From Colius striatus (lineage: Eukaryota > Chordata > Aves > Coliiformes > Coliidae): a DNA stretch of 64,000 nucleotides. The position numbers and the translations under genes are program-made. Below are positions 37,601-50,670 of this stretch, one piece after another. The stretch spans positions 4,650,001-4,714,000 of the forward strand of contig NC_084776.1 of assembly GCF_028858725.1 (NCBI RefSeq). The letters are read 5' to 3'. The notes under the pieces are model-generated. The model was not told the origin of the DNA. It searched no databases and saw nothing but the letters and a program-made list of their open reading frames with translations. Within the stretch, counting starts at the first letter, position 1. Each line of letters opens with the position of its first letter.

Positions 37601-39044
37601 ATGGCTTTTATCCTGTAAGTTTAGATCAGCGTGAACCAGATCAGTATTTACATCCACTGCCTCAGATGGCTGTCTGATCAGCTCTCTGTCATGTAACTTG
37701 TGACATGTTTTGGACTCTGGTTTCTTGCCATCAAAATTTTGTTTCAATTTTTCGGTTCATTTGGTTAAAACAAAAGGAAGCGTTTTCAGACAGCTGAATT
37801 AAAGGATATTATCCATCCATGGCTTTTACATTAGGATGGTTTCATCTTGAAATAAGAAGAGAATAGTTTAATTCAATCATTGGCACAAAAATAATACCAG
37901 TATCAGATAATGGAGACTTCCTAGGAAAGATATACCTGATGTCAGACAGCCTCGTAAGCAGGCTGGCAGCCAGTCCTAATGGAAAAACAGTCTGTGAAGA
38001 ATTCCCAGCATATTATATTCCCAGGCTTTTTAGAAGCTATTTTCTGGCTAATCAAAAAACAGAAGCTATGTCTTCAGCAGATATAGAATAACATCCTTGC
38101 TAAAATACATCAGCTCGAGATCTGGCCCACAGCATGAATTTAAGATGTTTAGCTACACTTGACCCCAAATCTTTTTCCACCTTCCCAACTTTAATCAGGT
38201 GTGACAGCAGTTGAAGTTAGTCTGTTCAGGCCAACGTGAGTGAAATGGGAAATCAAGCCAGATCAGAACAACTGTGATTTACAATGACTTTGCAGAAATC
38301 ATGAATAAGGCATCAGAGAAGTCACACCTCTGTTCATGTCCCTACCCATGTGCATGGACCCACTGGCCAGCTCACATCCTATGGCTCACAGAACTGCCAG
38401 TGGGGTGAGACCAGCAGTGAAGGCATGGGATCAGTGCAGGATAGTTTTAAACCATTCTGTGCAAACATGGATTCATCTGCAAAAGAATTTAATGAAGCAT
38501 GAAATGTGAGTGGTATTTATGCAGCATCTGGGCCATGTAGAACTATAACTGTGATATATTTGAGTTCCCCTTCTTAGAAAGCTCTTGCCTTACTTTCCCC
38601 TTTATAAAACATTATTTGGGGTCATATATATGGAGGCACTGTATGCTGGTGATGTGCAGTAGCTTAGTTTGCCAATACAACTCTTTCAGGGCTCTAATGG
38701 ACTATTTACCAATCTTAATATAATCCTGGAATGTGAAATTTGTAACTAGCTTTGTGCATAGGGTATACATAGAAATAGCACTGGTCTCCAACCATATGGG
38801 ATGCTGCTTCCTCTAGTAACGCATTTTCAAAGTGTTGGGCATCAGTGCATTGCAAAGGAAAGCAGCATGTACCTTACTCCTGCTTTCCCTCCCTCTGACA
38901 ATCTAGGCAAATTGGTTCACTTTCTTACACTTTATTCTGGTAATCTGTAAAATAGTTATTCTGAAGCTTAATATTTGTGAAGCATTCAAGAACTTCAAAT
39001 GAAGAGTGACAAGGAAACATAAAGTATTGCTGCCTGTTCCTTTG

Positions 39045-39240
39045 CAATTTTGGGGCTCGTTGTTAACCGTCAAGAGGGTCAAGTTCCCCTTTTAATTACC
39101 TCAGCCTTATTTCATTACAGGTCTCCAAAGTAATTATTTTTGTTGTTACAGTAAGAGCAGATTCAGGCTGAGGTTTCCTGCTTTCAGAATTGACTAAAGA
39201 TCTTTCAATTATGAGGGTAATGCAATTTTAAGGTGAAATG
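39045..39240. promoter_or_regulatory. Candidate conserved non-coding element
   Basis: Non-repetitive. It carries CpGs (ggggctcgttgttaaccgtc) in a CpG-poor region, plus clustered homeodomain-type TAATTA-like cores (ttttaattacctcag, aagtaattattttt). Conservation is inferred from composition only. Confidence 0.25.
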
Positions 39241-40999
39241 GTCAGAGTGTTTCCCAACTGGTTACTCCACACACCCACCCCACTCCTCTTCCTTCCCAGA
39301 TTTTCTAGCTGCTCTCTTTTTCAACCAGCAGCAGATTACTGTGGCAGTTCACCTTCCCACAGTATATGGCAGGCTTTTACCTAGTCCAAGCTTATACTAC
39401 TATCAGAACCAGATAACATTTCTCACATCTGGAAATGGTCAGTAGCAGGGGATCTAATTCTCAGCTAAAGTATAAACTTAAAATTGTGTACAGTATAAAA
39501 GTTTGAAGTTTAGTTTCAATAATCCCCCGTGAATTGGACCCTTGCAGTCTACGTTGCATGGTGGTAAAGGACTTCATGATATTCAATACCTCTACAGGGT
39601 AAGCTGGGATTTTTCTACTTTCTACTTAACTACCATTCAGATGTGCCTGGAATTTAGGACCCCAGCTCCTGGAGATATTTCAGCATCTCCAGTAGAAGCT
39701 CTACTGTCATCTTCACATCTCACACTGTATTCAACTTGAAAACTTGTCAGTCTCTGCCCATTGCTGTTCCTTGTCCCAGTGCATGACTAACTTTTACAGT
39801 GAAGCCTCTTCTCTCTAGACACAAATACCTTTATTGCTCTTTCCATCATAATTTAGCCTGTAGCTATTAGTAAATGAATGACCAGCAGTATTTCTATACA
39901 TAAAATATTCTCCTGTTTCTACTTCCTAGGGGCCTTTCCTGCAACCCTTTCTTGTATCAGGAGCCTCACTGGTGAGTAGGCTGCAGAATTACACCCTTTG
40001 GGTGTTAGTTTTGGAATAAGCTGACAGCTCTGCACAGCTCACTGCTTGGTGTGTTAACTCGATTATGTTTGACACTTGAGGTCAACAAGATCATAGAAAA
40101 AGTCCCATTGCTGGTCTGCAAAGGAGTCTCACAGTTTTCTCCCTGACAGCTGCTTGTTCAACTGCTTTCCATAGCTGTCATAACCAAATAGGAAATATCT
40201 TCCAGCAAACAGGGTCCCTGTGACCGCTACTTTGTGCAATTGCTCCTTACATGCATACATCACATGTCTGGTTTATCTAATTATTGGCATAGCACCAAAT
40301 ATTAATAGCTGTAAATTCACAAACGTTGCCTTTTTCTCTGAGCTAATGAGATCAAAGCTGCTGTGTGTTCTGGATATACTGATGTCACCGAAAAGGGGAA
40401 AAACTGTCCAGAAAGGGAAGATTAGTGGGAAGTGGCACATGCAGCTTCTGATAAATGTCCTTCTCTTAGAAGAAAGAATTTATTTCCACACCTATGTCAC
40501 TGTGTTAAGGGATATTTAGATCAAATCCCAAGACACTGCAAATTGTCTAATTTCATTTCAATCCAACTAGCAGAGCAGCCACCAGAATCTCCAGAATCAT
40601 GAGGCTACTCTGAAAGCGCAGCAGAATTGGATTTGTTCACCTTTACTTCTTTTTCTCTTGTTCCATTTGCCTCCAGATATCTAAGCTCTGTGGAGTGCTT
40701 ATGTCACATTATCAAGCTTTTCCCCACAAGTACGAGGACTGCTCAAAAGGAAAGCTGACACTCTTGTGTAGCCACATGAGAGAGGACTTGGGGCTCTAGG
40801 CAATACACCAAATGCTGTGGGGCTTCCAGTAACACGGCAAGATTTGCCAACACTGTATTGATTTCAGCTGAGCAATGGTGATTTACACCAGGCAAAACAG
40901 CGGTCCCTGCTTTGTCCATGAAGGAGTACATTTGATTCTGCTCTGCACCTATACAGCTCTGCAGGCCAGGCACTGCTCACAGCTGCACACGTATAAAGG

Positions 41000-41500
41000 T
41001 GCTTGCAGATGCTGTGGCAGAGGGCACGACTCGCTGCCCTGGCCGTCTCCCTCGCTGCTTGCCTGAGCCCTGGGCACCACTCCCGTGCCAGTTTCGACAT
41101 CCTCCACATCACATGCAGCCACACTAGCTGTTCTGCTGTCCCCTTCCCCTGTGCTCTGACGTGCAAGGCCAGCACAATGGAGATGCTCTGGCACTCGGAA
41201 ACCTCCATCCCCAACCCCGGGCACATCAGGAGCTTTCTCGCCGCGGGGATGCCATGAAGCAGCGTCCGGGAGCAGCACACAGACCGTGCCGGTACTCCTC
41301 AGCGCAGAGGCTGGCCCTACTCACCCATCCGTGCCAAGCTGCGGGGAGGCAGCGGCTCGCGGGCCGCCTCGGGGCCAGGCGCTGCGGGCGGTGCCGGCGG
41401 CCAGCGGGGGCCGCTGTCAGCCCGGCCGTGGGAGCGGGCGCTGGCGCCGCGAGCCGCAGCGACGGGCAGGTACGGGCAGGCAACCGGCCCTTTAGAAACG
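41000..41500. promoter_or_regulatory. Orphan CpG island 1
   Basis: Rise in GC and CpG peaking at 41320-41470 (cggctcgcgggccgcctcgg and following), with AT-rich flanks. No known first exon could be recognised. Overlapping open frames of 69-138 codons occur on both strands and look like stop-poor noise. A donor-like cag|gtacgg at about 41469 and cag|gtcagt at about 41832 fit a plus-strand non-coding transcript. Confidence 0.55.
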
Positions 41501-42732
41501 GGGAAGAACGGAAATTATTGGGTATCATCTCTTTCTCTCTCCTTTAAAATGCCCAACTTTCTCTGCTCTGTCCTCCCCTCCTCTTTTCTCCTGGGAACCA
41601 GGATTCCTAAGCTCTGCTTGGAACCAAAGCTCAGATTTTTTGGCAGCGCAGAGGGACTCAAATGAGAGCTAAATTAAACCTTTTCAAAAGCTCCCCAGCC
41701 AGCCGGCTAGCAGACAAGAGGCACATTCCAGGACCGTGTGGGAGATCTGAGTGCTGAGGCAGACAGCAAAGGCAAAGGTGATGCTTTCGGCTTCTGCAGA
41801 GGTGCCAATCCGTCTGCACCGGCCTCGTCGCAGGTCAGTGCTACTGTCCCCAAGAGAATCAAAACCTCTCCCAGATATCCTCCTGGCCAGGCTAAACATA
41901 AGATATTGATACCCAAAGGGACTACAGGAGTGGAGCAGCACACTGGGATTGTGGTGTGGGTTTGCAGAAGTTTAGTACAGAGGATGGTGAGTGGAGGCAC
42001 CAGTGCTTTTGGTAAGGCTGCAGTTTGTATTTGAGGATAACAGAAGAACTCAGTGGAATTAAGCACTCATTATTATTTCTTGATTTTCTCTGAGTCTGCT
42101 CCATGGAAAGGTTTCCTGTTGGTTTTGTGCACAACAACATCCACTTGCCACTTCTCTCCTTGTCTCTCTAAAGCAGCTTTGAAGCATGGGTGAGAAGCAT
42201 GTCCAACAGAACAGGAGTGGAGAGCGAAACAGTGTAATTCTGCTTCTAGCACTGTGCTGTCCTTCTGCTGCGAATGCTTGGAGAGCTCTGGCTTTGGGGA
42301 ATGTTGCATTGGTCACAATTTCATAACAGTATTTCAGTAACATTTCAGTGGAAAAACTAGACAGTACTGATTTTGCTAAGCTTTAAACCAAGATTTTTTT
42401 CCCAAGATAAGGGAAATTAACTAATTTCAACCATTTCATCCACCCTCCCCCAATCATTTTGTACAAACTGTTTGACTGAAATGTTTTTGAACAGCAAAAT
42501 GGAAACATGCAATGCAAGTAAGATCTGCTTTCATCATGCATGAACCCCAGCTACATAACCCTGCCTGCCACTGAGGTACGGCTGGGTGCACCAAAGGAGA
42601 TAGCCTATCTTATGTCCATTTTCTAAGTGTTTCTCTATGGACATCTGGGGAGAATCACCATTACTGGTCTCTAAACCAGGCAAGACAAGCATCTGACAGA
42701 CAGGATTTAGGTAGAGTTTGTTCTGTTTTAGA

Positions 42733-42779
42733 GCAGGCAAAGAGACTGGATTAGACTCTTTGGGTCTATGATTCTATGG
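42733..42779 (+). mobile_element. CR1-like 3' tail, truncated
   Basis: Reads gcaggcaaagagactggatt, then agactctttgggtctatgat and tctatgg. It resembles a CR1 3' end with the CCCTTCCAAC segment lost. Confidence 0.5.
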
Positions 42780-43391
42780 CAACACCACAATCTCTGCAAA
42801 ACTGTATAGTTTGTTCCCAGAACCATAAATCCAGCCTGGCATCATTGGAAACTCAGTGTTGGAAAGCTTGGTTTAATTTCAGATTTATTGCAGTAATCAA
42901 AACTGAACAAAATCAGCCCAAAGCTGAGCCTCCTACCTGAACCTGTGACTTGTGGCTTGAAAGTTGCACGAATTTTCTGGTACTTACAAATTCCTACTGG
43001 ATCAGAAATGTCACAAGCATTTTATGTCTTTGCTTTCAGTAAAAGTGGAGTCAGAGCTGTTGCCCCAGACAAACAAAATAAACTCCTGAGTCTTACTCTG
43101 TTGGCTGATGATGAAGGGCTAGTCAAGTATACTAATTTTTGCTGAATTATCTAATGTCCTCATGTAAATGAAAAATTGCAATGTCAGGCACTGACTGAGA
43201 CATCCCTTCTCTCAACAGTTAGTTTTACTCTGTGATTCAGTGTTTCCCTTGATGGTCCCTACCAGACTCAGGGAGGGCAAAACTACATGCAATTTAATGA
43301 CTGACCTCCAGCCTCACAGAAGTGTTGTCCATCATGTGCAAGGACTAAGATTCTCTTGTCTAGTGTGGCCTTAAATGAATAAAGATATGGG

Positions 43392-43431
43392 TTTACTTAT
43401 TTATTTATACTTCTTTATTTACTTCTTTATC
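43392..43431. repeat. TTTA/CTTT low-complexity run
   Basis: Imperfect repeats of ttta and ttctttat. Confidence 0.7.
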
Positions 43432-46400
43432 TATAACTGATATCATAGGCAAGCCCACGTGCTATCAATGAAACTTTTACTACTGAGGTACCCAAATACT
43501 AAATGGATACTGAATCCCTAATCAGTAGATCCAGACTGATGACTGCCAAAACACTGACTAGTCAAAACTGACATACCACTTTTTTGACTTAAGGCCACCT
43601 AAAAGTTTAAATTACATTTAAAACCCTAGATGTTTGAATTTTACTGTATTTAAAGTAGACAGTGGAACCATTCGCTGTAAAATATATCTAAAGAGTTTAT
43701 ACCTTGTACTGGAAAAGCACTGGCCAACCTCTTAGCAAGATAAGAATCTAATTATATACGTTTAAAGTGACATTTAGAGGGCTCAGTACTTTTCATATTT
43801 GATCTTACATCTTAGAGCTGGCATCTGTTTCTCCTTTTAGTTAAGAAACTGAAAGACTATTTACATATTCTTAGGAGTATATCTCCAATTAAATCTTTTT
43901 CAGAACTGCACTCTCAACATTTCATATTAAGTTTCTTGGCAGACAACTATCTTTTTCTTTAAGAGATTTATTTATTCAGTTGGATACTTTTTTTCATCCT
44001 TTGCCTGGGCACTTGGAGTCTTCAGCCTCACCATCCTATAATTAGAAAAATGACCCTACTTAGAAGTTTTAGAGCTCTGCTCCAAAATGTCTTCTTCCCA
44101 GCTCATTTATTTATCCACCTTTTTACTGATGTGGCTTCATCTAGTAATTGCCCTTCTAAATGCAATCTGAGTAGAGCAGAGTAAATTTAATCTAGCATTT
44201 AGAAACTTATGTTATCAAAGACCTACACTCAAAAGAAGAAATGAGCTCACTGAATGGTAACAAAATATTTCTACATTTGTCATTCAGTGAGGAGAGGTGG
44301 GTAGGGAAGACAAGAGAAACACAGGGAAAATAGATCTGCTGATGACTGTCAGAAACTTTCACAGTTTTATAAACACTATATATAATTTTGTAAACAAATT
44401 CTTCTTCCCCAAGAGTAAGGAAATTGTTCCTACCCCCAAAACTGTAGGTAGAAGTCCCTGTTCCCTAGTTTCTCTAATCAAGTCCATACATATTTTCTAT
44501 TTAGTTTTCAGATAATTGGCTGACCAGGTGTCTCAGCATAGATAAACCAACCAGACATCAGCTCCCCAGCATTTATTGACTCCCTTCATGGGACAGATAA
44601 GAGTGGCACATTCTCACTTTCTCCAGATAGCTGACAAGTGGAGGTCTTTTGCAATGTGCCTGGAAAGTCACCAATTCTGGGCTCCTTTGGACTAGGGCAG
44701 AAAGCAGATTCCAGAATATTTCAAACTCCTCATAAAAGATCCTCTGTCAGCACCCTCTGAGTAACGGAGCAGGGTGGATTCCTTCCCCCAGCACTGCTGT
44801 TGACATCAGCCCAAGTGAGACTCGCTGGGTCTGTCCTTAGTGGCACCACTGTGAATCTCATCGACCTCCCAGTTATTCTGTTGCTTGCCACTGGAATCCC
44901 ATTTACCAGAAATAGATAGTCAGGATTTAGTATCTAAATATAAGAATAGCAAATAGAAGCAGACTTCAGTCTCTTAGATCCAAGTTGCATTTCCTTAATT
45001 GTTCTAGTAAAACGTTAAATCCAAGCCTAGCCCAATTATCTACATAACTCACATGTGATACTACCTACACCTTCTGACAGAGAAATAGATGGGCTGCAAG
45101 ACTTTTCAAAAGCATTTTGCAGGATCAGATTCAGATGGACATCCTACACAGATGTCCCTCCAGATGGGGCCACCAGAGCTACAGAGAAATCTGCCCAAAC
45201 CTGCCTCAGGAGCACTGAAGAGTTGCTTGTATCACCCATTACCAGTATGCAGCTGTATAGCCTGAACATCTCACCTGCATTTTACTTGACTTCTCCTCTG
45301 GGTCATTCTCTAGAGGAACCTGTCACTGTTCACAGTACAGTAAAACTACTATTTTAGCCCTAAAGTTAGACAAAGGAGCTACTTGCAGCCATTCTCCAGA
45401 TCCCACTTCATAGGAGCAAGGCAATCTTTGTGGTGATCAGAGCCACAAAATCAACTTAAAGCAAGTCCCTTGTCTGTTAAAATCAGATGAAGGCCCTATA
45501 ACCAAAACATGAATTTACTACAGCTTATAATTTGTTTTAGATAATCTCTGTTCCATACAAAGGAGCTGAAAACTCATTATGATGAAGCACATTGATGTGC
45601 CATCTAGAAGCACAAGGCCTAGACATTCAGAATGGTGAGCAATCAGTGCTTTAGTTCCTTTTCCTTGCACCTATGTCAGTCCAGCCTAACTGCTGATTTC
45701 AAGACCGTTCCCTCTGCACTAAGAACCTGATGAGACTCCAGTCTCCAGTGTTAAGACTGAGCCTGTAATTCCATCCAGGGCATAGGGAGTGGTTTGCACA
45801 CATCGATAAACCATGGCACATCCCCTCTTGTGGTTCCTGATGTCATTGGAATGACTCAATAGAGTTACAGCCTGATGCTGATCTGGGTGTATATTATTCT
45901 ACTGAAATTAAAGCTTTTGAAATAGGAGCTTATTGTTTTTAATAACTTCAGTTATATAATTCCTTTCTCATGTTAGTGCTTCAATAAACATTTCTCATGT
46001 TAAATTTTACTCCAGATCCATCTTTGCCAGTTTTAGGCTCAGCACTGATATATTGGAATAATCCCCTTCGTTTTAAGTCCCACAGACACTGTGCTGTTCA
46101 CATGATGTCATTCTGTGTATATTCCTTCATTTACTACTGGTGAGTCATTATTATCGTAGCTAATAGAAAGAGGATTATCTCTTTATTAAATCAAAGGCAC
46201 GGCATTTTGTTGGTAGTGGTTTGCCTCTTTGATTTTTAACCCTTGAAATTACATGAGTCAGGATTTTTTAGCATGGGCTGTTGTCTGTGAGAGTCACATA
46301 GTTGCTCCTAGAACCTTGCATAAAGTGGTCAGGGAAATTAAGACTCTCAATTCTGTACTCAAGATCATACCAGAGGACTATGACACAGCAAGTCACTTGG

Positions 46401-47499
46401 AGCTAAAGCAGTGTAAGAGTCTGGGAGTCTGGATCTTAGTTTTTCTGCCACCTTTTTAAAAGTAAAATGAAGTTCTACCTCAAGAGCAGTGTTGTGATTA
46501 TAATACATTATTATTATAATGATAATATATTGCAAAGACTGCAGAAGCATTCATAACAAGGTTTTAATGTAAGTGAATGATCAGTACTGTGAGAAAAGTC
46601 CGGTAGGAAATGGGGCTACTGTTCTATGAAAGATGAAGAAATGCTACTAGAGTTTAGAAAGACAAATATTTATCATGATAATCTTATCTAGGGAACAGCT
46701 CTCATGCAATGGGAGTTTTTTCAGAAGGTGTGAAGAACTAAAAGAGCAACTGAATAAATTAATAACATCTGCATTTCATACAGCAACTAGTCAGAACGCA
46801 GAATTTCTAATAGGAAATGTCAGTATTTTAAGTTTGTTTTCATTCTAAATTGAAATGTCAACTTTCCTCCACAAATTAAAACTTTCCAAGATTTAGAATT
46901 GGCTGAACATTTGTAATTGCAATTGTGTAGAAAAGAATCATAGTAAATGCAACTCTGTGTTACCAAATAACCCTCCTTGCCCCTTTAGTATAAAAATGAA
47001 AAACTAAACATTAATTAAAATTATGAAGTCAAGACAAAATACTTCAACTTCATAAAACTCCTCTCAACAAAGCCAAGATGCTTCTTTTTAACTTTCCTGT
47101 GGAAAATTTGGCCTAAACGGATACCCTCCCCAGAGAAACATTTCCATTTTAGTGAAACTGCATTCATCAACAGCAAACTGCTCTGTCAAGAAATTTTCAA
47201 AGAGCTCTATTTAATTTAAACAATGATCTTTGCTGTGATAGAAACAAAAGCTGTCCGTTTGCACTGCTGCAGGAGGAATGATTCCCAGAAAGTAGCTCCT
47301 AGACCTACCATATCTCTTTACAGTAATCTTCAAGTCTCCCTGAGCGGCTGGTAAGAAACACATTAAACAGTCTGCCATCAATCATGGCTTTCTCTGGTTT
47401 GAGGCAAAAGATGCCAAGTCAGCCATCACCTTAGAGGAAACAGCAGCTGTGGGTAGAATGTACAAGACTGAATGAAATCTTACTGGCACATCTCCTCTT

Positions 47500-47680
47500 A
47501 TCTACCCTGTCACCCATTATCAGACAGTGGATTATAATAAAGAACACAAGGGTGAAACGCAATTACCCATGGACGTGTTTGAGGACTCGCAAATCTGCTA
47601 ATGTTACTAACAAGCTGAGTTACCCATTGCAGAACACATCAGCACTCCAGACGAAGGCTTAACTGTTAATGAAACCTAAA
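47500..47680. promoter_or_regulatory. Candidate conserved non-coding element
   Basis: Unique sequence retaining several CpGs (gaaacgcaattacccatgga, cgtgtttgaggactcgcaaa, ccagacgaagg) in a CpG-depleted stretch. This suggests constraint or an unmethylated state. No coding frame. Confidence 0.25.
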
Positions 47681-49189
47681 TCTCAGCTCCAGAGATAAAT
47701 TTCAAGCTTCTTGTAGCTTAAACCTGGAAGCCAATACATCACGGAAACTTTTAGGAATTATCTGGAGAACAAGTAATGTTGGTAAGTGGCCATAATTAAA
47801 TCTTAGCTGATTTCACATCTGAGGGATCTAAGCATTGTCACTGAAATGATGCCTTATGTTGTTGTTACGATATGTCAAAATCCACCACTAAAACACTGCG
47901 ACAACGGTATCAGAACCAGAGTTTTAATGCCTTTAATGGGAAGGAGTCAGCTTGTGGAGTCACAATCCAAACAGCACCCTAACAGCAACCACTGTCAGCC
48001 TGGTACTGAGGAAGCTGACAGCTTTAAAGCTACAGGTCCTCAATATGATGCCACTCATGTAACTAGGAGCCTGGAAATCCAGGTTTACTACTCACTTTTG
48101 TAACAGATTTCATTCATACTATGGAAAGGCTTTTTCTCTTAAATAAAACTAGCCTTTTAGAATTATATTGTTAAGTTATGCTACTGTAATACTCTTTAGT
48201 GGTATGACACTATTTGAAAGAGATGCTTAGTTTGGAATCAGAACACCCCCTTTTTTCTAAATAGGTACATACCATTTTCAGAGGAGCATAAGCTAAATGG
48301 GGAAGGAGTAGGGGGAAAAAAGGCATTCTTATTCCAAAATAATTATCCAGGCAGAGATTTGAAATGGGATAACTACAGTGGTATAGACAAGCTTTAAGAC
48401 AAGCACAGACAAGCTTTATAAGATACCTTGGGCCTAGGCCACAAAATACCTCGAGGATTAGGGTTCAGACCTTGAACTTGACTTGATACTCTTGAAAATG
48501 ACAAGTTGGTATTCTCATTGTAGCAGTTACTGAGGAAGCACATTACAGACAATGCAATCAACAACAAAATCTCTGTCCTTCAGCACTCCATCCGCACAAC
48601 AGGGATATGTAATGAGGATAATATACATCATGCATAGAACCAGGTGTTCTAAAAGCTTTTTGCCAATCATTTCTATTTAGGTTGGAAAGAAAGATTCATA
48701 AGAAGATCTCTGTGTTACAGAAACACAAAGAAATCTTGATAGGAATAGAATGATAATAAACTAAGAGATGCCTCGTTTTCATTACCAATCCAACTGTATT
48801 GTACTGTAAAAATATGACACAATAACCATGCTCCAAACCACCAACCCTTAAGAGCTGTTTTGCCATCTCCTTATTCACACAAATCTCTATATAAAATGTC
48901 TACAAAAGGTATAGGTAGACCTAAGCTATACTTAAAACACACAAACTTCCACAGACCCAGGCTACTCCCCACTAGAGGGGGGAGAAGAGCAATTGCTTTG
49001 GCTAAATGCATGAAACATAACAAAATCAAAACCACAGTCAGGAGAGTAACATACAATTCTAAATGGAACTTGAAAACTTGAGAAGTCATTTAAGGGAACC
49101 ACATTAAATGCTAAAATGTTTAATGGGACCCATGTGTCTCAGGCAGAGAAAGAGAGTGAGAGAAATGTAACAGAGGAAATCAAGGAGAC

Positions 49190-49345
49190 AATATGTCTGT
49201 GCGACTTGTTCTAATTAGGGGCGCAGTGCTGGTGAGGATCATTCATTATAATTTAGTTAAATCTTTAGCATGGCAAAGGCACCTCTGTATAGTGGTATAA
49301 AACAAAAGACCCCAGTCGTAAACCAAGCGAAGGCCCATAGAACAG
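49190..49345. promoter_or_regulatory. Candidate conserved non-coding element
   Basis: Unique sequence with retained CpGs (gtgcgacttgttctaattag, gggcgcagtg, cccagtcgtaaaccaagcga) and AT-rich homeobox-like cores (ctaattag, cattataatttagttaaat). Judged from composition only. Confidence 0.27.
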
Positions 49346-49654
49346 AGGTTAATTTCAGTCATTTGTGAATGCTGAAGGCAGTACATCACATGAATACCAG
49401 CACTTCTTTACTACCACAGAGTTGTGCTCCAGCTAGCAGATGTCTGCAAATTTGGCATGTGGGGGGTGGTACTGGGGAGGGCAGTGGCTCATTGTCTCCA
49501 ACTTGTCTGTCGCTTAACTGAGTGGATCTGTCTGTTTCTTTTAGCAGGGGTGGGAAAGGAGTTCAAAGAAAGAATCAAAACAATCCATCCATCCAAGCTC
49601 TGGAATATCTGAACTGAGCCCAAATATCACCAAGCACTTCCCAATCTCTGCTTT

Positions 49655-49745
49655 GAAACAAGAGAGCGGCCGATGACTTGCAGCGGTTTGGGATGATTTA
49701 CACACACGCAGCATGTGTAACGCTGCAGTGTTATTTTAAAGCTTA
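49655..49745. promoter_or_regulatory. Candidate conserved non-coding element
   Basis: Contains gagagcggccgatgacttgc and a CpG-bearing acacacgcagcatgtgtaac, five CpGs within about 70 bases of desert DNA. Confidence 0.22.
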
Positions 49746-49927
49746 TAAAGCATCAGAAGACTGAATGGGGGTCAGGTTCAGGTTTGCCACACCAGTTTGT
49801 GTTCTTGCACATCGTAGCCACAGAACCAGCTTCAGCTGTGTTTCTCCAGTGCAGATGAGGGGCACGGTGGACCTAATTCACATCGCATTTGCCATTGTGT
49901 ATTTTAGGAGTAATTCTATTTAAATAT

Positions 49928-50014
49928 GGGTCAGATTCTTAGCTGGTGTAAAGCAGCTGAGCTGCCTGCATTCCAGTGCAGATAAACTAATTCACACCAG
50001 CTGAACACCGGGCC
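49928..50014. repeat. Relic palindromic repeat (old sauropsid MITE-like element)
   Basis: The left arm gggtcagattcttagctggt (then gtaaag) and the right arm aattcacaccagctgaacac (then cgggcc) are reverse complements with a few mismatches around a short loop. The form matches, from memory, an abundant palindromic repeat of turtle and crocodile genomes built on gatcctcagctggtgtaaat. The family name is uncertain. Confidence 0.55.
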
Positions 50015-50513
50015 AGTGGAATTACATTGCTGTAAATCCAGTGTGAGATCAGAACGGCGTTAACGTGGGTTAGCACTGGTGGGACTGAGAACAGAATTTA
50101 ACCCACAACATTTTGACACTGTTCCAAATATTCGTAAACCCCATATTAATTTTGAGTGTAAAAGTGCCAAATTCACCCTGGTGTCATTCAGAGTCCAAAA
50201 AAAATTACACCCTAGGGATAAATTTGGCTCTGCATATTTAATCTAAGTACACTGCATCATCCCAGCACGGAAAGCAAATGAGCAATAAACATAAGTTTGC
50301 CGTTGGATGTTGTCTCCTTACTCCTCAGCTTTCTAGTACATTTTGTTTTTGGAGCTTATTTAAACGAGCAGTTAATGGTTTGATCAAGTCCTAAACAGGA
50401 AACCTAAAGGGTTTATAAAACATTGAGTGTTCTCATTACAACTGACCTAAAAATCTCCAAAGTGGCAATCTTCATTTCTATTATACCTGCTGTTACTCTG
50501 ATGGGAATGTTTT

Positions 50514-50670
50514 CTAGTGGTTAACACAGACATTGGGGAGTCAGGACTCTTGAGGTCCAACTCTCAGCTTTGCCACTGACTTGTTGTGTGGGCTTGGGGG
50601 AATCATTTAAGTTCTCTGTGCTTGAGTTTACTTATACGGTGTGGGACAATTAATGATCGCCAAAGGGCTT
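50514..50670 (+). mobile_element. MIR-like SINE, sense
   Basis: In order: tctagtggttaacacagaca, gggagtcaggactcttgagg, tccaactctcagctttgcca, ctgacttgttgtgtgggctt, ggaatcatttaagttctctg. This is the diagnostic succession of a MIR (tRNA-related head and core). Confidence 0.7.

Larger units (their letters stand above)
33151..41000. other. Intergenic desert
   Basis: Nearly 8 kb without a gene-like open frame. Contents seen: an AT/ACAT microsatellite at 34606-34641 and a CpG-retaining candidate element at 39045-39240. Otherwise ordinary AT-rich sequence. Confidence 0.7.
41501..49925. other. Intergenic desert with possible regulatory elements
   Basis: No coding gene recognised. It holds a truncated CR1 tail (42733-42779), a T/A low-complexity run (43392-43431) and three candidate CpG-retaining elements (47500-47680, 49190-49345, 49655-49745). 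Confidence 0.65.

Noticed and set aside
38197..38329. Inverted pair of perfect T-box half sites (AGGTGTGA / TCACACCT)
   Set aside because: The same 8-mer occurs elsewhere in the window (for example near 9525, 20021 and 46724), about as often as chance predicts.
40864..41547. Overlapping frames of 63-138 codons at CpG island 1
   Set aside because: Several frames are open on both strands at once with no family resemblance, as expected of GC-rich non-coding DNA.
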